Shown one piece after another: positions 25,168 to 34,663 of a DNA stretch of 64,000 bases. The notes below the pieces were generated by a model that searched no databases, had not been told where the DNA came from, and saw only the letters and a program-made list of their open reading frames with translations. How positions within the stretch are numbered: the stretch's first letter is position 1; each line of letters starts with the position of its first letter. Source of the stretch: an uncultured Clostridium sp. (lineage in GTDB: Bacteria > Bacillota > Clostridia > Clostridiales > Clostridiaceae); NCBI RefSeq assembly GCF_910588715.1, contig NZ_CAJURG010000001.1:712101-776100 (forward strand), given 5' to 3'. The translations under genes and the position numbers were made by a program.

Positions 25168-26082
25168 ATGAAACTAGAAATAAAAGATTTAAGAAAAAGC
25201 TTTTCTGGAAATGAAGTCTTACACGGAATTTCCTTTTCTGTGGAAAGTGGAAAAGCATTAGGATTATTAGGACGAAATGGGGCAGGTAAAACAACAACTA
25301 TAAGAATATTAATGGATGTTTTTAAAAGTGATTCTGGTGAAATATTACTAGATGGTAAGCCTTTTATACCTAAAAATCATCAAATTGGATATCTTCCTGA
25401 AGAAAGAGGTTTATATCCTAAGAAAAAGGTAACTGAACAAATAGTTTATCTTGCAACATTAAGAGGCATAAGTAAAAAGGAAGCTAAGGAAAATACAAAA
25501 AAATGGCTAACTAGATTAGGTGTTATTGAATATGAAAATAGAAAGCTAGATACCTTATCTAAAGGCAATCAGCAAAAGGTTCAATTAGCTCAAACTTTAG
25601 TTTGTAATCCTAATATAGTTATTTTAGATGAGCCATTTAGTGGACTTGATCCTGTTAATGCTCAAATACTTAAAGATGTAGTTAGTGAATTAATTGCTGA
25701 TAATAAGCTTGTTATTTTTTCTAGCCATCAAATGAGCTATGTTGAAGAATTTTGTGAAGATATAGCAATAATAAATAAAGGAAATATTTCTTTAAGTGGT
25801 AATTTAAAAGATATAAAAAAAGAATATGGTAAAAATAGACTTATTTTAAGTTCAAATAATTATTCCTTAGATGAATTAGAAGAAATATGCAAAAATAATT
25901 TTTCAAATTTAGTTACTGTTTATGCTGTAAAAAAGGATTTTTTAATATTAGAACTTTGTGAAGATTGCACTAAAAATTCTTTTTTAAAAAGTATCATAGA
26001 TTATGGAATAGATATTGAAAGTTTTTCAGTATATGAACCATCATTAACAGATATTTTTGTATTAAAGGCAGGTGATGAATAA
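25168..26082 (+). CDS. ABC exporter ATPase (NatA-like)
   Basis: 304-aa DrrA/NatA-type ATPase. It has Walker A GRNGAGKTTTIRILMDV, a Q-loop region with GYLPEERGLYPKKK, the signature LSKGNQQKVQLAQ, Walker B IVILDEPFSGLDPVN and H-loop FSSHQMSYVEEFC. The LPEERGLY segment and the C-terminal DUF4162-like domain are typical of NatA and related sodium or drug exporters. The stop overlaps the permease start by 1 nt (TAATG). AAGGGGG precedes the ATG. Confidence 0.93.
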   Translation: MKLEIKDLRKSFSGNEVLHGISFSVESGKALGLLGRNGAGKTTTIRILMDVFKSDSGEILLDGKPFIPKNHQIGYLPEERGLYPKKKVTEQIVYLATLRGISKKEAKENTKKWLTRLGVIEYENRKLDTLSKGNQQKVQLAQTLVCNPNIVILDEPFSGLDPVNAQILKDVVSELIADNKLVIFSSHQMSYVEEFCEDIAIINKGNISLSGNLKDIKKEYGKNRLILSSNNYSLDELEEICKNNFSNLVTVYAVKKDFLILELCEDCTKNSFLKSIIDYGIDIESFSVYEPSLTDIFVLKAGDE

Positions 26083-27335
26083 TGAAACAATTTTTTAATG
26101 TTTTAAGCTTTGAACTAAGCAATTATTTTAAAAATAAAGGTTATTTAATTACTACTATACTTATTTCAATATTATTAATAATAGGACTTTCTTTACCATC
26201 AATATTTGATATGTCTAAACTTATTCCTAAGTTATCATCAAGTAATAGTACTGAAATTACAGAGGATAAAGATAAAACTAATTATGCTTTAATGGATATT
26301 AATAATGTTATTGAAGATAAAGCTATTCTTGAAAATTCATTTCCTAACTCAAATTGGATTATAAAAAATAGTAAGGAAGAAATTGAAGAACTTATAAATT
26401 CTAATGATGCTGAAGCAGGATTTATAGTAGAAAACTTAAATAAATATTCATACTTAGTTGAAAATTATGGGCTTAATGATAACAATCAATTGCTATTTGA
26501 AAATGTATTATCTACATTAAATCAAATTGAATATGCTAAAAATAATAATTTGAATTTTTCTGAGCTTCAATCTGTTATAAATACTTCTTTTGAATCTGAA
26601 GTAACTATACTAGGAAAAGATAGTGCAAATAACTTCTTTTATGTTTATATCTTTGTTTTTGCAATGTATATGATGATACTATTATATGGTCAATTAATTG
26701 CAGTTTCAGTTACTTCTGAAAAAAGCAATAGAGCCATTGAAGTTTTAGTAACAAGTGCTAATAGCAATAGTCTTATATTTGGTAAAGTAATAGGGGCTGC
26801 CCTTGCAAGTTTTATTCAAGTTGCAATAATATTAGCTTCTGGTATGCTAAGTTATGCTTTAAACAGTAAATCTTGGAATGGCATATTAGATGGAGTATTT
26901 AAAATTCCAAGTAATATACTATTAACATTTATCATTTTTGGTAGTGTTGGATACTTATTTTATTCATTCATATTTGGAGCTTTAGGTGCATTAGTTTCAA
27001 AAACTGAAGATATTAGTTCTAGCATTGCTCCAATAACTATGATTTTTGTTATTGTATTTCTTATCAGTATGTTTGGACTTACAAATAGTGATAGCCCAAT
27101 TATAAAAATTGCTTCTTTTATACCTTTTAGTTCCTCTATGACTATGCTTATAAGAGTTGCAATGAGTAATGTATCTAATTTAGAAATAATTATTTCATTT
27201 ATTATACTACTATTATCTACTATATTAATATCTCTTGGTGCTGCTAAAATTTATAGATTAGGTACTTTAATGTATGGAAATCCTATTAAATTAAAAAATG
27301 CATTAAAGTGGTTTAAAAAAGAAAAAATTTCTTAA
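26082..27335 (+). CDS. ABC-2 type exporter permease (NatB-like)
   Basis: 417-aa membrane protein: one N-terminal transmembrane helix, a large extracytoplasmic region (about residues 45-190), then five or six helices. It has the NatB signature VTSEKSNRAIEVLVTSANSN and the later FGALGALVSKTEDISSS. It is translationally coupled to the NatA-like ATPase, and the two form a two-gene exporter. NatAB homologues extrude Na+ or antimicrobials; the substrate here is unproven. Confidence 0.92.
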   Translation: MKQFFNVLSFELSNYFKNKGYLITTILISILLIIGLSLPSIFDMSKLIPKLSSSNSTEITEDKDKTNYALMDINNVIEDKAILENSFPNSNWIIKNSKEEIEELINSNDAEAGFIVENLNKYSYLVENYGLNDNNQLLFENVLSTLNQIEYAKNNNLNFSELQSVINTSFESEVTILGKDSANNFFYVYIFVFAMYMMILLYGQLIAVSVTSEKSNRAIEVLVTSANSNSLIFGKVIGAALASFIQVAIILASGMLSYALNSKSWNGILDGVFKIPSNILLTFIIFGSVGYLFYSFIFGALGALVSKTEDISSSIAPITMIFVIVFLISMFGLTNSDSPIIKIASFIPFSSSMTMLIRVAMSNVSNLEIIISFIILLLSTILISLGAAKIYRLGTLMYGNPIKLKNALKWFKKEKIS

Positions 27336-27346
27336 TTTTATTTTAA

Positions 27347-27387
27347 AACTAAAAAATGATAACTAATATAGTTATCATTTTTTAGTT
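27347..27387. terminator. Bidirectional terminator between natB-like and EEP genes
   Basis: Perfect 19-bp inverted repeat (27347-27365 and 27369-27387) with A- and T-runs built into the arms. It overlaps the stop of the converging gene. Confidence 0.88.
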
Positions 27388-28165
27388 ATCTTTTTATTCT
27401 AATATCTGCTACTAAAGGATAATGATCTGATGGATATTTTCCATCAATATTATCTTTAATAATATTAACATCAACAATTTCTAAATCTTCACTTACAAAA
27501 ATATAGTCAATATGGAGGCCTTTTTCTTTACCTTTAAATTTACTCATAGTTGATTTATCATATAGTTCTTTTTTTACTTCTTGAACAGCTACAAATCTAT
27601 CTGTACTATATTCACCAGAAGCAAATTTTTTAATAACCTTACTATTGGGAGTTGCATTAAAATCTCCCATTATAATCACTGGTAGCTTTTCTTCTTTATG
27701 ATTCTTTTCAATAAATTGTCCTAGCTTCTTTAGTCCAAAATCCCTAGCTTGTGGTAAAAAACAATCTAAATGAGTATTATATATTCTTATCTTTTCTCCA
27801 CTTTTTAATTCTACAACGGCTGTTGTACATATTCTTGGATATAATGAATACCAAAGTTGACTTCCAACCTTATCTGGATTTTTAGAAAGCCAAAATGTTT
27901 TATGATTTAATATTTTATGTTCTTCTCCAATAAATAAATTATTTCTTTCTGAAAAAAATCTTTTAGTTCTTGCACTTCCTATAATATTATAATCTTTAAC
28001 ACTTAACATTATATCTTCATACATCTTATTAGTTACTTCTTGAGCACCTATAATATCACACTTATATTTATCTATTATGTTATAAACTATATGTTTCCTA
28101 TTATCCCATCTATTTTTAAAATCTAAAATAAAATCACTTCTTAAATTAAAAGACATTACTCTCAT
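27386..28165 (-). CDS. Endonuclease/exonuclease/phosphatase (EEP) family protein
   Basis: 259-aa protein of the DNase I/EEP fold. N-terminal MSFNLRSDF with the metal-binding Asn, IIGAQEV with the catalytic Glu, IYNTHLDCF, MGDFNATPNS, HIDYIFVSEDLE and the terminal SDHYPLVADI are all present, so the catalytic set is complete. No signal peptide. Substrate could be phosphodiester of nucleic acid, sugar or lipid; not decidable here. Confidence 0.92.
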   Translation of the reverse strand: MRVMSFNLRSDFILDFKNRWDNRKHIVYNIIDKYKCDIIGAQEVTNKMYEDIMLSVKDYNIIGSARTKRFFSERNNLFIGEEHKILNHKTFWLSKNPDKVGSQLWYSLYPRICTTAVVELKSGEKIRIYNTHLDCFLPQARDFGLKKLGQFIEKNHKEEKLPVIIMGDFNATPNSKVIKKFASGEYSTDRFVAVQEVKKELYDKSTMSKFKGKEKGLHIDYIFVSEDLEIVDVNIIKDNIDGKYPSDHYPLVADIRIKR

Positions 28166-28234
28166 AAAATTTCTCCTTAAATCACTTTATACTAATTTAT
28201 TATACTATTTTTTACTTAAAGTGAAACTATTAAT

Positions 28235-28277
28235 AAAAAAATCTAGTAAATCTATAAAGATATTACTAGATTTTTTT
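28235..28277. terminator. Bidirectional terminator hairpin
   Basis: 15-bp perfect stem (28235-28249 and 28263-28277) flanked by A-run and T-run. It is the second of two hairpins downstream of the small zinc-ribbon gene. Confidence 0.8.
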
Positions 28278-28284
28278 ATATTAA

Positions 28285-28314
28285 AAGAGCTATAGAATAA
28301 ATTCTATAGCTCTT
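28285..28314. terminator. 30-nt perfect palindrome after the zinc-ribbon gene
   Basis: Perfect self-complementary sequence centred at 28299-28300, effective 13-bp stem with 4-nt loop. It lies 18 nt downstream of the stop codon of the zinc-ribbon gene and 8 nt from the next terminator, a tandem arrangement. Confidence 0.6.
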
Positions 28315-28332
28315 AAGAAACATACTTTATAA

Positions 28333-28488
28333 TTATCTTCTATTATTTTGTTGTTTCTTAGCCTTTCTACAAGCTGGACATCTTGTTGGTTCATTTTCAA
28401 ACCCTTTTTCCTTGTAGAATTCTTGTTCTCCTTCAGTGAAAACAAATTCACTTCCACAGTCTCTGCATGTTAATGTTTTGTCTGCCAT
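28333..28488 (-). CDS. Small zinc-ribbon protein (zf-trcl type), 51 aa
   Basis: MADKTLTCRDCGSEFVFTEG followed by a GFENEPTRCPACRKAKK segment: two CxxC knuckles about 27 residues apart, the pattern of the small zinc-ribbon proteins found in many Firmicutes. A GGAGG site precedes the ATG at 28488. Likely a nucleic-acid or protein-binding zinc protein; function unknown. Confidence 0.9.
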   Translation of the reverse strand: MADKTLTCRDCGSEFVFTEGEQEFYKEKGFENEPTRCPACRKAKKQQNNRR

Positions 28489-28631
28489 TTAAAATTCCTC
28501 CATAATATGAAAGGTCTAAACAAAAATAACAACAAAATAATAATTATTAGTTACTGTTTGTATCCCTTCCGTGTCTTTACATTATTATAGTATAAACACT
28601 TTAGAAATTTATATACATAATTATAGTTATA

Positions 28632-29795
28632 TTATTTATATTTTTCTGTTTCTATTGGCAGACCTTTCTTTCTTAATTTCTCTTCAATTACTTCTTTAAC
28701 AATTGAATAGAATATTGCAAATAAAGGAACTCCTATTACCATACCTACAAAGCCCATAAATTTAGCTGCAACTAAAAGTGAGAATAAAATCCAAAATGCT
28801 GATATTCCAATTGAATCTCCAAGAATCTTAGGTCCAATTATATTTCCATCAATTTGTTGAATTATAATAATTATTATAACAAACCATAACGCTTGTATTG
28901 GAGATACAAATAATATTATTATTGCTGCTGGTATCCCCCCTATAAATGGACCAAAGAAAGGAATAATATTAGTAACACCAATTATTACTGAAATTAATAA
29001 TATATATGGCATCTTAAATATAGTTAATATTAAAAACGTTAATATACCTATTATAAATGAATCTAAAATTTTACCACCAATAAATCTACTAAATGTCATA
29101 TTGCTATGAGTTGCTAATCTTAAAATAAATTTAGCTTTTTCCTGTGAACATAATGCATAAATTATTTTTTTACCTAATGCCATAAATTTTTCTTTATCTA
29201 TTAATATATAGATAGAAACTATTATACCTATTATTATGTTTAATATACTAGATGTTGCATTCATAATAAAATTTCCAATAACAGGAACCATATTACTTAT
29301 CAAAGTTATCATGTGTGTTATTGCTTCACCAAATTTATCAGTAATTAAAGTTTTATATTCTGCTTGAAGATTTAAATTATTAAATAAGTCATTAGTAATC
29401 TTAGTTAAATCATTTAAATATTGAGGTATATTATTTACTAATCCAATAATACTATCTACTAATTGAGGTAATACAAATTGTATAAATAAATATGTAATTA
29501 TAGTTGCAGTAACATAAGTTAAAACTAAACCTATTCCCCTCTTACCTGATTTTTTTAAATTTTTAAAAGCTTTATTAGATAATATACAATCTTCATAAAA
29601 TCTTAAAATAAAGTTTAATAAATATGCTAATGATCCTCCTATAATAAATGGTTGTAATGTTTTAAGAAAACCATTTATACTTGCTTTAATTAAATTAACT
29701 TTTGAAATTCCCAAATATAAAATAATACTTGCACAAATAACTAAAAAAGCATATGTTGCTATAGTGGCGTATTTATTATTCCAATTTATTTTCAT
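28632..29795 (-). CDS. AI-2E family transporter
   Basis: 387-aa polytopic membrane protein of the AI-2E/PerM/YtvI family. It has two N-terminal helices (FLKTLQPFIIGGSLAYLLNF), a long cytoplasmic or periplasmic helical part, and the conserved C-terminal region NIIPFFGPFIGGIPAAIII and QQIDGNIIGPKILGDSIG. The family was named after autoinducer-2 export, but many members are Na+/H+ antiporters or unknown, so no quorum-sensing role is implied. Monocistronic. Confidence 0.92.
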   Translation of the reverse strand: MKINWNNKYATIATYAFLVICASIILYLGISKVNLIKASINGFLKTLQPFIIGGSLAYLLNFILRFYEDCILSNKAFKNLKKSGKRGIGLVLTYVTATIITYLFIQFVLPQLVDSIIGLVNNIPQYLNDLTKITNDLFNNLNLQAEYKTLITDKFGEAITHMITLISNMVPVIGNFIMNATSSILNIIIGIIVSIYILIDKEKFMALGKKIIYALCSQEKAKFILRLATHSNMTFSRFIGGKILDSFIIGILTFLILTIFKMPYILLISVIIGVTNIIPFFGPFIGGIPAAIIILFVSPIQALWFVIIIIIIQQIDGNIIGPKILGDSIGISAFWILFSLLVAAKFMGFVGMVIGVPLFAIFYSIVKEVIEEKLRKKGLPIETEKYK

Positions 29796-29888
29796 TTTTG
29801 TCCTCCATATTTAAAATATTACTTATATTTTAGCATACTTTATATCTAAAAGTTGTTAAGTTTTTTTAAAGTTAATTATTTATTAAAA

Positions 29889-29955
29889 ATAAAGTCAATA
29901 ATAATTATAGCTATATTTTAATAAATAATTTCTAGCTAAAGTTATTACTGACTTT
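29889..29955 (-). terminator. Terminator of the APC permease gene
   Basis: Hairpin with outer arms AAAGTCA/TGACTTT and inner AGCTA/TAGCT pairs, followed on the minus strand by a T-rich tail. Confidence 0.65.
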
Positions 29956-29970
29956 TTAATTTAAACTATT

Positions 29971-31284
29971 CTATTTGTTTTTATGATGATTATATATGTA
30001 TACAGGTATACCTATTAACATTAGTATAAATCCCCACATAACAGTATCTGCTCCTGAACCATATATAGTCCAAATAACATATACAAATGCTAATAATGGT
30101 AAAGCCGATTTTTTAATAAATATTTTAAAATTAAATTTCTTTTCTTCTTTAAATATAAGCATCATTTCTGCTGATACACTTAAAAGATAAACTGGAAGAT
30201 ATGAAAGTGTTGCAAGTATTGTTATAAATGTAAATGCATCAACCATACCCTTTTGGAAATTCATTATTAATAATATGTTTACTAAAACCGAACCAAATAT
30301 TAATGCACTAACAGGTGTTCCTGTTTTTTCATTTACCTTACCAAAAAATTTAGGAAACACACCATCAACTCCAGCAGCATAAGCTACTCTAGCTGTAGAT
30401 AAAAGCCATCCAATTATAGTACCTAAAATACAAATAACAACAGCAACTGTAAGTAATTTTCCTAAACCACTTCCTAAGGCATTTGTTAATATATCTGTAA
30501 GTGGAGCTGAACTTTGAGATAACTCCATATTACTCATAGCCCCCATACTTCCTATACTTATTAATAAGTATATTACCGAAGATATTATAAGTCCATAAAT
30601 TGTACTTTTTCTTATATTTTTTTCTGGATTTTCTAATTCACCTGCAGCTACTGTTGCACTTTCAAGTCCTATAAATGCCCAAAGTGTTGAAGTTGCTGCT
30701 AAAGGAACTGTACTAAATCCTTTTTCACTTGGAAATAATGGTAATATATTTGCAGAATCAAAATTTAAAAATGCAACTATTATAAATAATCCAAAAAATA
30801 ATATTTTAAATACTGTAACAAATGATTGAATTTTCCCTGCTTTTTTTACTCCTGATATATTTATTAAAGTAAATATCCATAAAACTGCACTTGAAAATAT
30901 TATAGATACTATAGGTTTATTTAATACAGGAAATACTGCTGAAGCATAACTTGTAATAGCAACTATTATAGCCGCATTTCCTATCCATGATCCATTCCAA
31001 TAAAGCCAAGCACTTAAAAATCCTGCAAAATCACCAAAGGCTTCTTTTGTGTATTGATAAGCTCCTCCTGTAGCTGGATACTTTGTACCAAGATTCGCAA
31101 ATGAAATTGCAATTAATATTGATCCAATTGTTGTCAAAATCCATGCAATAATCGTTGCTCCCGGACCAGAAACCTGTGCTAAGGTTGATGGCAACATAAA
31201 TACACCTGAACCAATCATATTACCACAAACAAGCATTGTTGCCATAAAAAGACTGATTTCTTTTTTTAAACTTTTGTTTTCCAT
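29971..31284 (-). CDS. APC family amino acid permease
   Basis: About 437-aa, 12-helix permease of the APA branch of the APC superfamily. Helix 1 carries the substrate-binding motif GNMIGSGVFMLPSTLA, followed by SFANLGTKYPATGGAYQY and the FIGLESATVAAGE segment. The ATG at 31284 behind AGAGGAG is the start; an ATG 42 nt upstream has no site. Relatives include AdiC, CadB and PotE antiporters. No decarboxylase gene is adjacent, so substrate and antiport versus uptake remain open. Confidence 0.92.
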   Translation of the reverse strand: MENKSLKKEISLFMATMLVCGNMIGSGVFMLPSTLAQVSGPGATIIAWILTTIGSILIAISFANLGTKYPATGGAYQYTKEAFGDFAGFLSAWLYWNGSWIGNAAIIVAITSYASAVFPVLNKPIVSIIFSSAVLWIFTLINISGVKKAGKIQSFVTVFKILFFGLFIIVAFLNFDSANILPLFPSEKGFSTVPLAATSTLWAFIGLESATVAAGELENPEKNIRKSTIYGLIISSVIYLLISIGSMGAMSNMELSQSSAPLTDILTNALGSGLGKLLTVAVVICILGTIIGWLLSTARVAYAAGVDGVFPKFFGKVNEKTGTPVSALIFGSVLVNILLIMNFQKGMVDAFTFITILATLSYLPVYLLSVSAEMMLIFKEEKKFNFKIFIKKSALPLLAFVYVIWTIYGSGADTVMWGFILMLIGIPVYIYNHHKNK

Positions 31285-31492
31285 ATCTACTCCTCTATTC
31301 TTAACCGTATATTTAACCCAATACATTTATAATGTATTTTCGACATTTTACTACATATGTAATTTAAACAATTATTTTTATAAATGTCAACCTGATTATA
31401 TTTTAAATTGTAACTGTAAATTTTATATTTTCATATAATGTATATTAAGTATAAAATAACTAACATTCTAATGATAAAGGAGAATTAATATT

Positions 31493-32998
31493 ATGTATTC
31501 TTTTAAAAATACTACACCAACAAATGGTTTTGACTTTAATAATTTAAATAATGCACGTCAAAATAATTATGCTTGGTCAATGGAAGAACTAGATCAATAT
31601 ATTTATGTTGGTACTGGAAGAAATGTTCCTTACAATATATTTAAAAATATATCCCCTGAAATAATTACTCCTATTTCAATAACTCCACCTTCTGCTAATA
31701 ATACTCCTGAAATTTGGAGATATAAAAAAAATGATTCTTTGCCTTGGGAAAAGGTTTATTCTGTTCCTAAATATCTTCAAATATCAGGTCTTAGATTTAT
31801 AGTTTCTCACAAACCTTTTAATGGGAATAAAAATTTATATGCTGCTAGTTATGGTGGTAAATTAAAAATATTTAAATCTAGTAATGGTGTAAATTGGTTT
31901 CCTCTTTCTGATTTTATTCTTAAAGGAACTTCTTCTCGTGCAATGATAAGTCATAAAGGTAAATTATACATTGCTACCATTGATGAAAAAAACTTTATTT
32001 CAACACCTAACTTATATAGTAGTGAAGATCCTGAATTTTATCCATGGAAAAATGAAATTGATTCAACTGATCCATTATATGATAATTCTAAAAATCCAAA
32101 TGGCTCTATAACTGATATGAAGGTTTTTAATAATAAAATTTATGTTGCTACAAGCAACCCTGATGGTATTCAAATATGGAGAACTAATAGTTCTACCCCT
32201 AAATTAAATGATTGGACTCTTATTGTTGATAAAGGATTTGGCGATTCTTCAAATCAATCTACTTTAAGTATGGGAACTTTTAAAAATCATCTTTATGTAA
32301 GTGCTACTAAAAAATTACCTCTAGCTTGGGTTGCTCCAATAGGATTTGATATTATAAGAATATCACCTAGCGATAAATGGAGCTTGGTCGTTGGAAGTAG
32401 ACCTATAACTCCTTCAATTCCATCTAAAGGAGTAAGAAATAATAGTTTATCTGGTTTAGAGTCTGGATTTAATAATCCCTTTAATGTCTATGCTTGGCAA
32501 ATAAAAGAATATCAAAATAAATTATTAATAAGCACTTTTGATGATTCTAGTAATATGGAAGTTATATTAGAATTTCTTATTACAAATAAAGCATTAATAG
32601 AAAATAAAGTTGGTTCTGTAGTAACTGATAAGCTTATTAAAGTATACCAATCAATTGTTTCTCAACTTAACTCTATAAAATATCCTTTTGGATTTGATCT
32701 TTATGAATCTAATGATGGAACTAATTTCACACCAGTATTTTTAAATGGACTTTCCAATAAATATAATTATGGTGGCAGAAATTTATTTGTAGATTCTTCT
32801 AATACTCTTTATATAGGTACTGCTAATCCATTCCAAGGTTGTGAAGTTTGGAAGGTTAAATCTAAATCTCAAGATAACTATTGCTACTCAAAAGCAAAAA
32901 ATTATAGATGTTTATTATCAATAAAAAAAGAAATTAATGAAAACTTTAACTTATTAGATTATTATATGCCTATGTTATTAAACTCTGCTTTTCAATAA
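31493..32998 (+). CDS. Hypothetical beta-propeller-like repeat protein
   Basis: 501-aa protein not recognised as a named family. It contains about six blade-like repeats with a pattern of hydrophobic strand, LYVATxN, GxQIWR/KIFKS and NDW/NW: GKLKIFKSSNGVNWFPL, KIYVATSNPDGIQIWRTNS, HLYVSATK, LYESNDGTNFTPVF and LYIGTANPFQGCEVWKVKS. This resembles BNR/kelch-like beta-propellers. There is no signal peptide or anchor, so it appears cytoplasmic unless released otherwise. A short Cys-containing helical tail (residues about 460-501) follows the last repeat. Monocistronic, AAGGAG site, terminator after it. Confidence 0.75.
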   Translation: MYSFKNTTPTNGFDFNNLNNARQNNYAWSMEELDQYIYVGTGRNVPYNIFKNISPEIITPISITPPSANNTPEIWRYKKNDSLPWEKVYSVPKYLQISGLRFIVSHKPFNGNKNLYAASYGGKLKIFKSSNGVNWFPLSDFILKGTSSRAMISHKGKLYIATIDEKNFISTPNLYSSEDPEFYPWKNEIDSTDPLYDNSKNPNGSITDMKVFNNKIYVATSNPDGIQIWRTNSSTPKLNDWTLIVDKGFGDSSNQSTLSMGTFKNHLYVSATKKLPLAWVAPIGFDIIRISPSDKWSLVVGSRPITPSIPSKGVRNNSLSGLESGFNNPFNVYAWQIKEYQNKLLISTFDDSSNMEVILEFLITNKALIENKVGSVVTDKLIKVYQSIVSQLNSIKYPFGFDLYESNDGTNFTPVFLNGLSNKYNYGGRNLFVDSSNTLYIGTANPFQGCEVWKVKSKSQDNYCYSKAKNYRCLLSIKKEINENFNLLDYYMPMLLNSAFQ

Positions 32999-33017
32999 AA
33001 ATATTAAATTTTAACTT

Positions 33018-33084
33018 ATAAAGCACCTAATAATAAAGTGTCTATTTATTTTAGCTCACTTTAAATTTATTAGGTGCTTTTTTA
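33018..33084. terminator. Bidirectional terminator between the propeller gene and the radical SAM gene
   Basis: Outer stem AAAGCACCTAATAA with TTATTAGGTGCTTT, followed by T-run on the plus strand and A-rich on the other side; the 33-nt interior has a second weak AAAGTG/CACTTT pairing. Confidence 0.82.
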
Positions 33085-33093
33085 CTTATAATA

Positions 33094-33969
33094 TTATTTT
33101 TTAAATCTAGTAGCATATCCACATTTTTTACATAAATCTTCAACAGCTACTCTTCTTGAAAACCCATTATATATATTAGTTGCTCTTTCATCTTCTAGTA
33201 TTTCCTTTAATGGCTTTTCAAAAACATTTCCTAAAGATAAATTTCCATCACTATCTAAACAACAAGGTACAACAGTACCATCTACCAAAATTCCTATTTG
33301 ATTTCTAAGACCATGACAAAAAACCTCTTCACCTAAAGAATCAATTTTTATATCTGGCCAATTAAACTTTTCTGCCATATTTAAATATACTTTTTCTTTT
33401 AGCTTAATTCTATTTGTTTCTTGTAACTTTTCTGACAATGAAAAATCAAGCTTTAAATTTTCTTCAAGAATCTTTAAAATTTCCTTGTTTAAATTATTTT
33501 CCCCCTTTAATTCGTTGCTATCCATATTCCATAGTCTTATAGCACAAATTATATCACTTTTTTCTCTAGCATTTACTATAAAATTACTAACATCTTTTAA
33601 GTATTCCTCTAATTCCACAGTTTTTTTATTTGCTTCAAAACTATGAAGAGAAATATTTACTTGTCTTAATGCCTTTGCTTTAATAAGCTTATCTCCAAAT
33701 TTTTTTAACAATGTTCCATTAGTTGTTAAATTAACATGGATGCCACTTTTAAAACTTTCCTCTAAAAAATATTCTATATTTTCATTTAGCAAAGGTTCCC
33801 CCATTAAATGCAAATATATATGTTCTGTAAAAGGCTTCACTTGATTTAAAATATAATTAAACTCTTTCTTATCCATAAATTTATGTTTTCTTTTAGTTTT
33901 AGGACAAAAATTGCAACTTAAATTACATACATTAGTAATTTCTATGTACACTTTCTTAAATTTTTTCAT
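33094..33969 (-). CDS. Radical SAM/SPASM domain protein
   Basis: 291-aa radical SAM enzyme. C15-x3-C19-x2-C22 (EITNVCNLSCNFC) binds the catalytic 4Fe-4S cluster. HLMGEPLLN and NLTTNGTLL are standard radical SAM strands. The C-terminal part has SPASM-type cysteines (FCHGLRN, GTVVPCCLD with LGNVFE, and CKKCGY), suggesting one or two auxiliary clusters. Such enzymes often modify peptides or proteins, but no precursor peptide gene is seen next to it. It lies 52 nt downstream of the thioredoxin-like gene, likely one operon. AAGGAG site. Confidence 0.88.
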   Translation of the reverse strand: MKKFKKVYIEITNVCNLSCNFCPKTKRKHKFMDKKEFNYILNQVKPFTEHIYLHLMGEPLLNENIEYFLEESFKSGIHVNLTTNGTLLKKFGDKLIKAKALRQVNISLHSFEANKKTVELEEYLKDVSNFIVNAREKSDIICAIRLWNMDSNELKGENNLNKEILKILEENLKLDFSLSEKLQETNRIKLKEKVYLNMAEKFNWPDIKIDSLGEEVFCHGLRNQIGILVDGTVVPCCLDSDGNLSLGNVFEKPLKEILEDERATNIYNGFSRRVAVEDLCKKCGYATRFKK

Positions 33970-34021
33970 TAATTAAAATTCTCCTTATATAAAAACATAA
34001 GAGAAATCTCCTAGTTTACTA

Positions 34022-34552
34022 TTACTTATCTAACCTATTAAATGATATGTATTCATATTTTTTACCTGTAATAAGTTTAATCAAATCTATTTGAATTAAA
34101 TCATTATATTTTCCATTTCTCATTTCATCTATTATTTCTTGAGTTTTTTCCTTTGGATTACTTATTAAAATATCTTTTACCCCTCTTGGAAATTCTACAA
34201 ACTTTCTAATTACATTATTATTCTTATCCATAACCATAATAGTTGGTACTTTCTTTTCACCTGATAATATACTTAATAATTCTTCATTATCATTTTTTAA
34301 TAAAATTTTAACCTCTATATTTTTATTAAATTGAGAAAGCTTTATTAAAAATGGTAATATAGTTGCAGAATCTTTACATCTAGTTGATGTTATTACTAAT
34401 ATCTTCACATGATTACTTAAACCTATTATATATCTTAGACCTTCTTCTAAAATTTGACCTTGGTCATATAATTCATTAATAAATATCATTTCCTCATCAG
34501 TAGCATTTTTTAAATATTCCTCATAATCCATTGGTTTAACATCTGTTAACAT
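34022..34552 (-). CDS. Thioredoxin-like protein with CxxS active site
   Basis: 176-aa protein with a thioredoxin fold of the type with an N-terminal helical extension (Thioredoxin_9-like). The active-site position reads STRCKDSA, so Cys59 is kept while the second cysteine is Ser62, giving a monothiol site. The cis-Pro loop KVPTIMVMD is present. It cannot form the usual intramolecular disulfide, pointing to a mixed-disulfide, reductant-independent or binding role. First gene of the pair with the radical SAM protein. GGGGAG site. Confidence 0.8.
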   Translation of the reverse strand: MLTDVKPMDYEEYLKNATDEEMIFINELYDQGQILEEGLRYIIGLSNHVKILVITSTRCKDSATILPFLIKLSQFNKNIEVKILLKNDNEELLSILSGEKKVPTIMVMDKNNNVIRKFVEFPRGVKDILISNPKEKTQEIIDEMRNGKYNDLIQIDLIKLITGKKYEYISFNRLDK

Positions 34553-34663
34553 ACGTACTCCCCTAAATAAATTTAAAATATATTCATTATAGATATTAAT
34601 ATTATCATACTTAATTAATTATTTCTACCTAAGCCAAACTTTAAAATATTTACAAAAATTAAA

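Noticed and set aside
25168..27335. Dedicated bacteriocin self-immunity transporter
   Set aside because: NatAB-like, but no biosynthetic or precursor genes adjacent.
28632..29795. Quorum-sensing autoinducer-2 exporter
   Set aside because: The family name does not establish AI-2 transport; no luxS or lsr genes are in the window.
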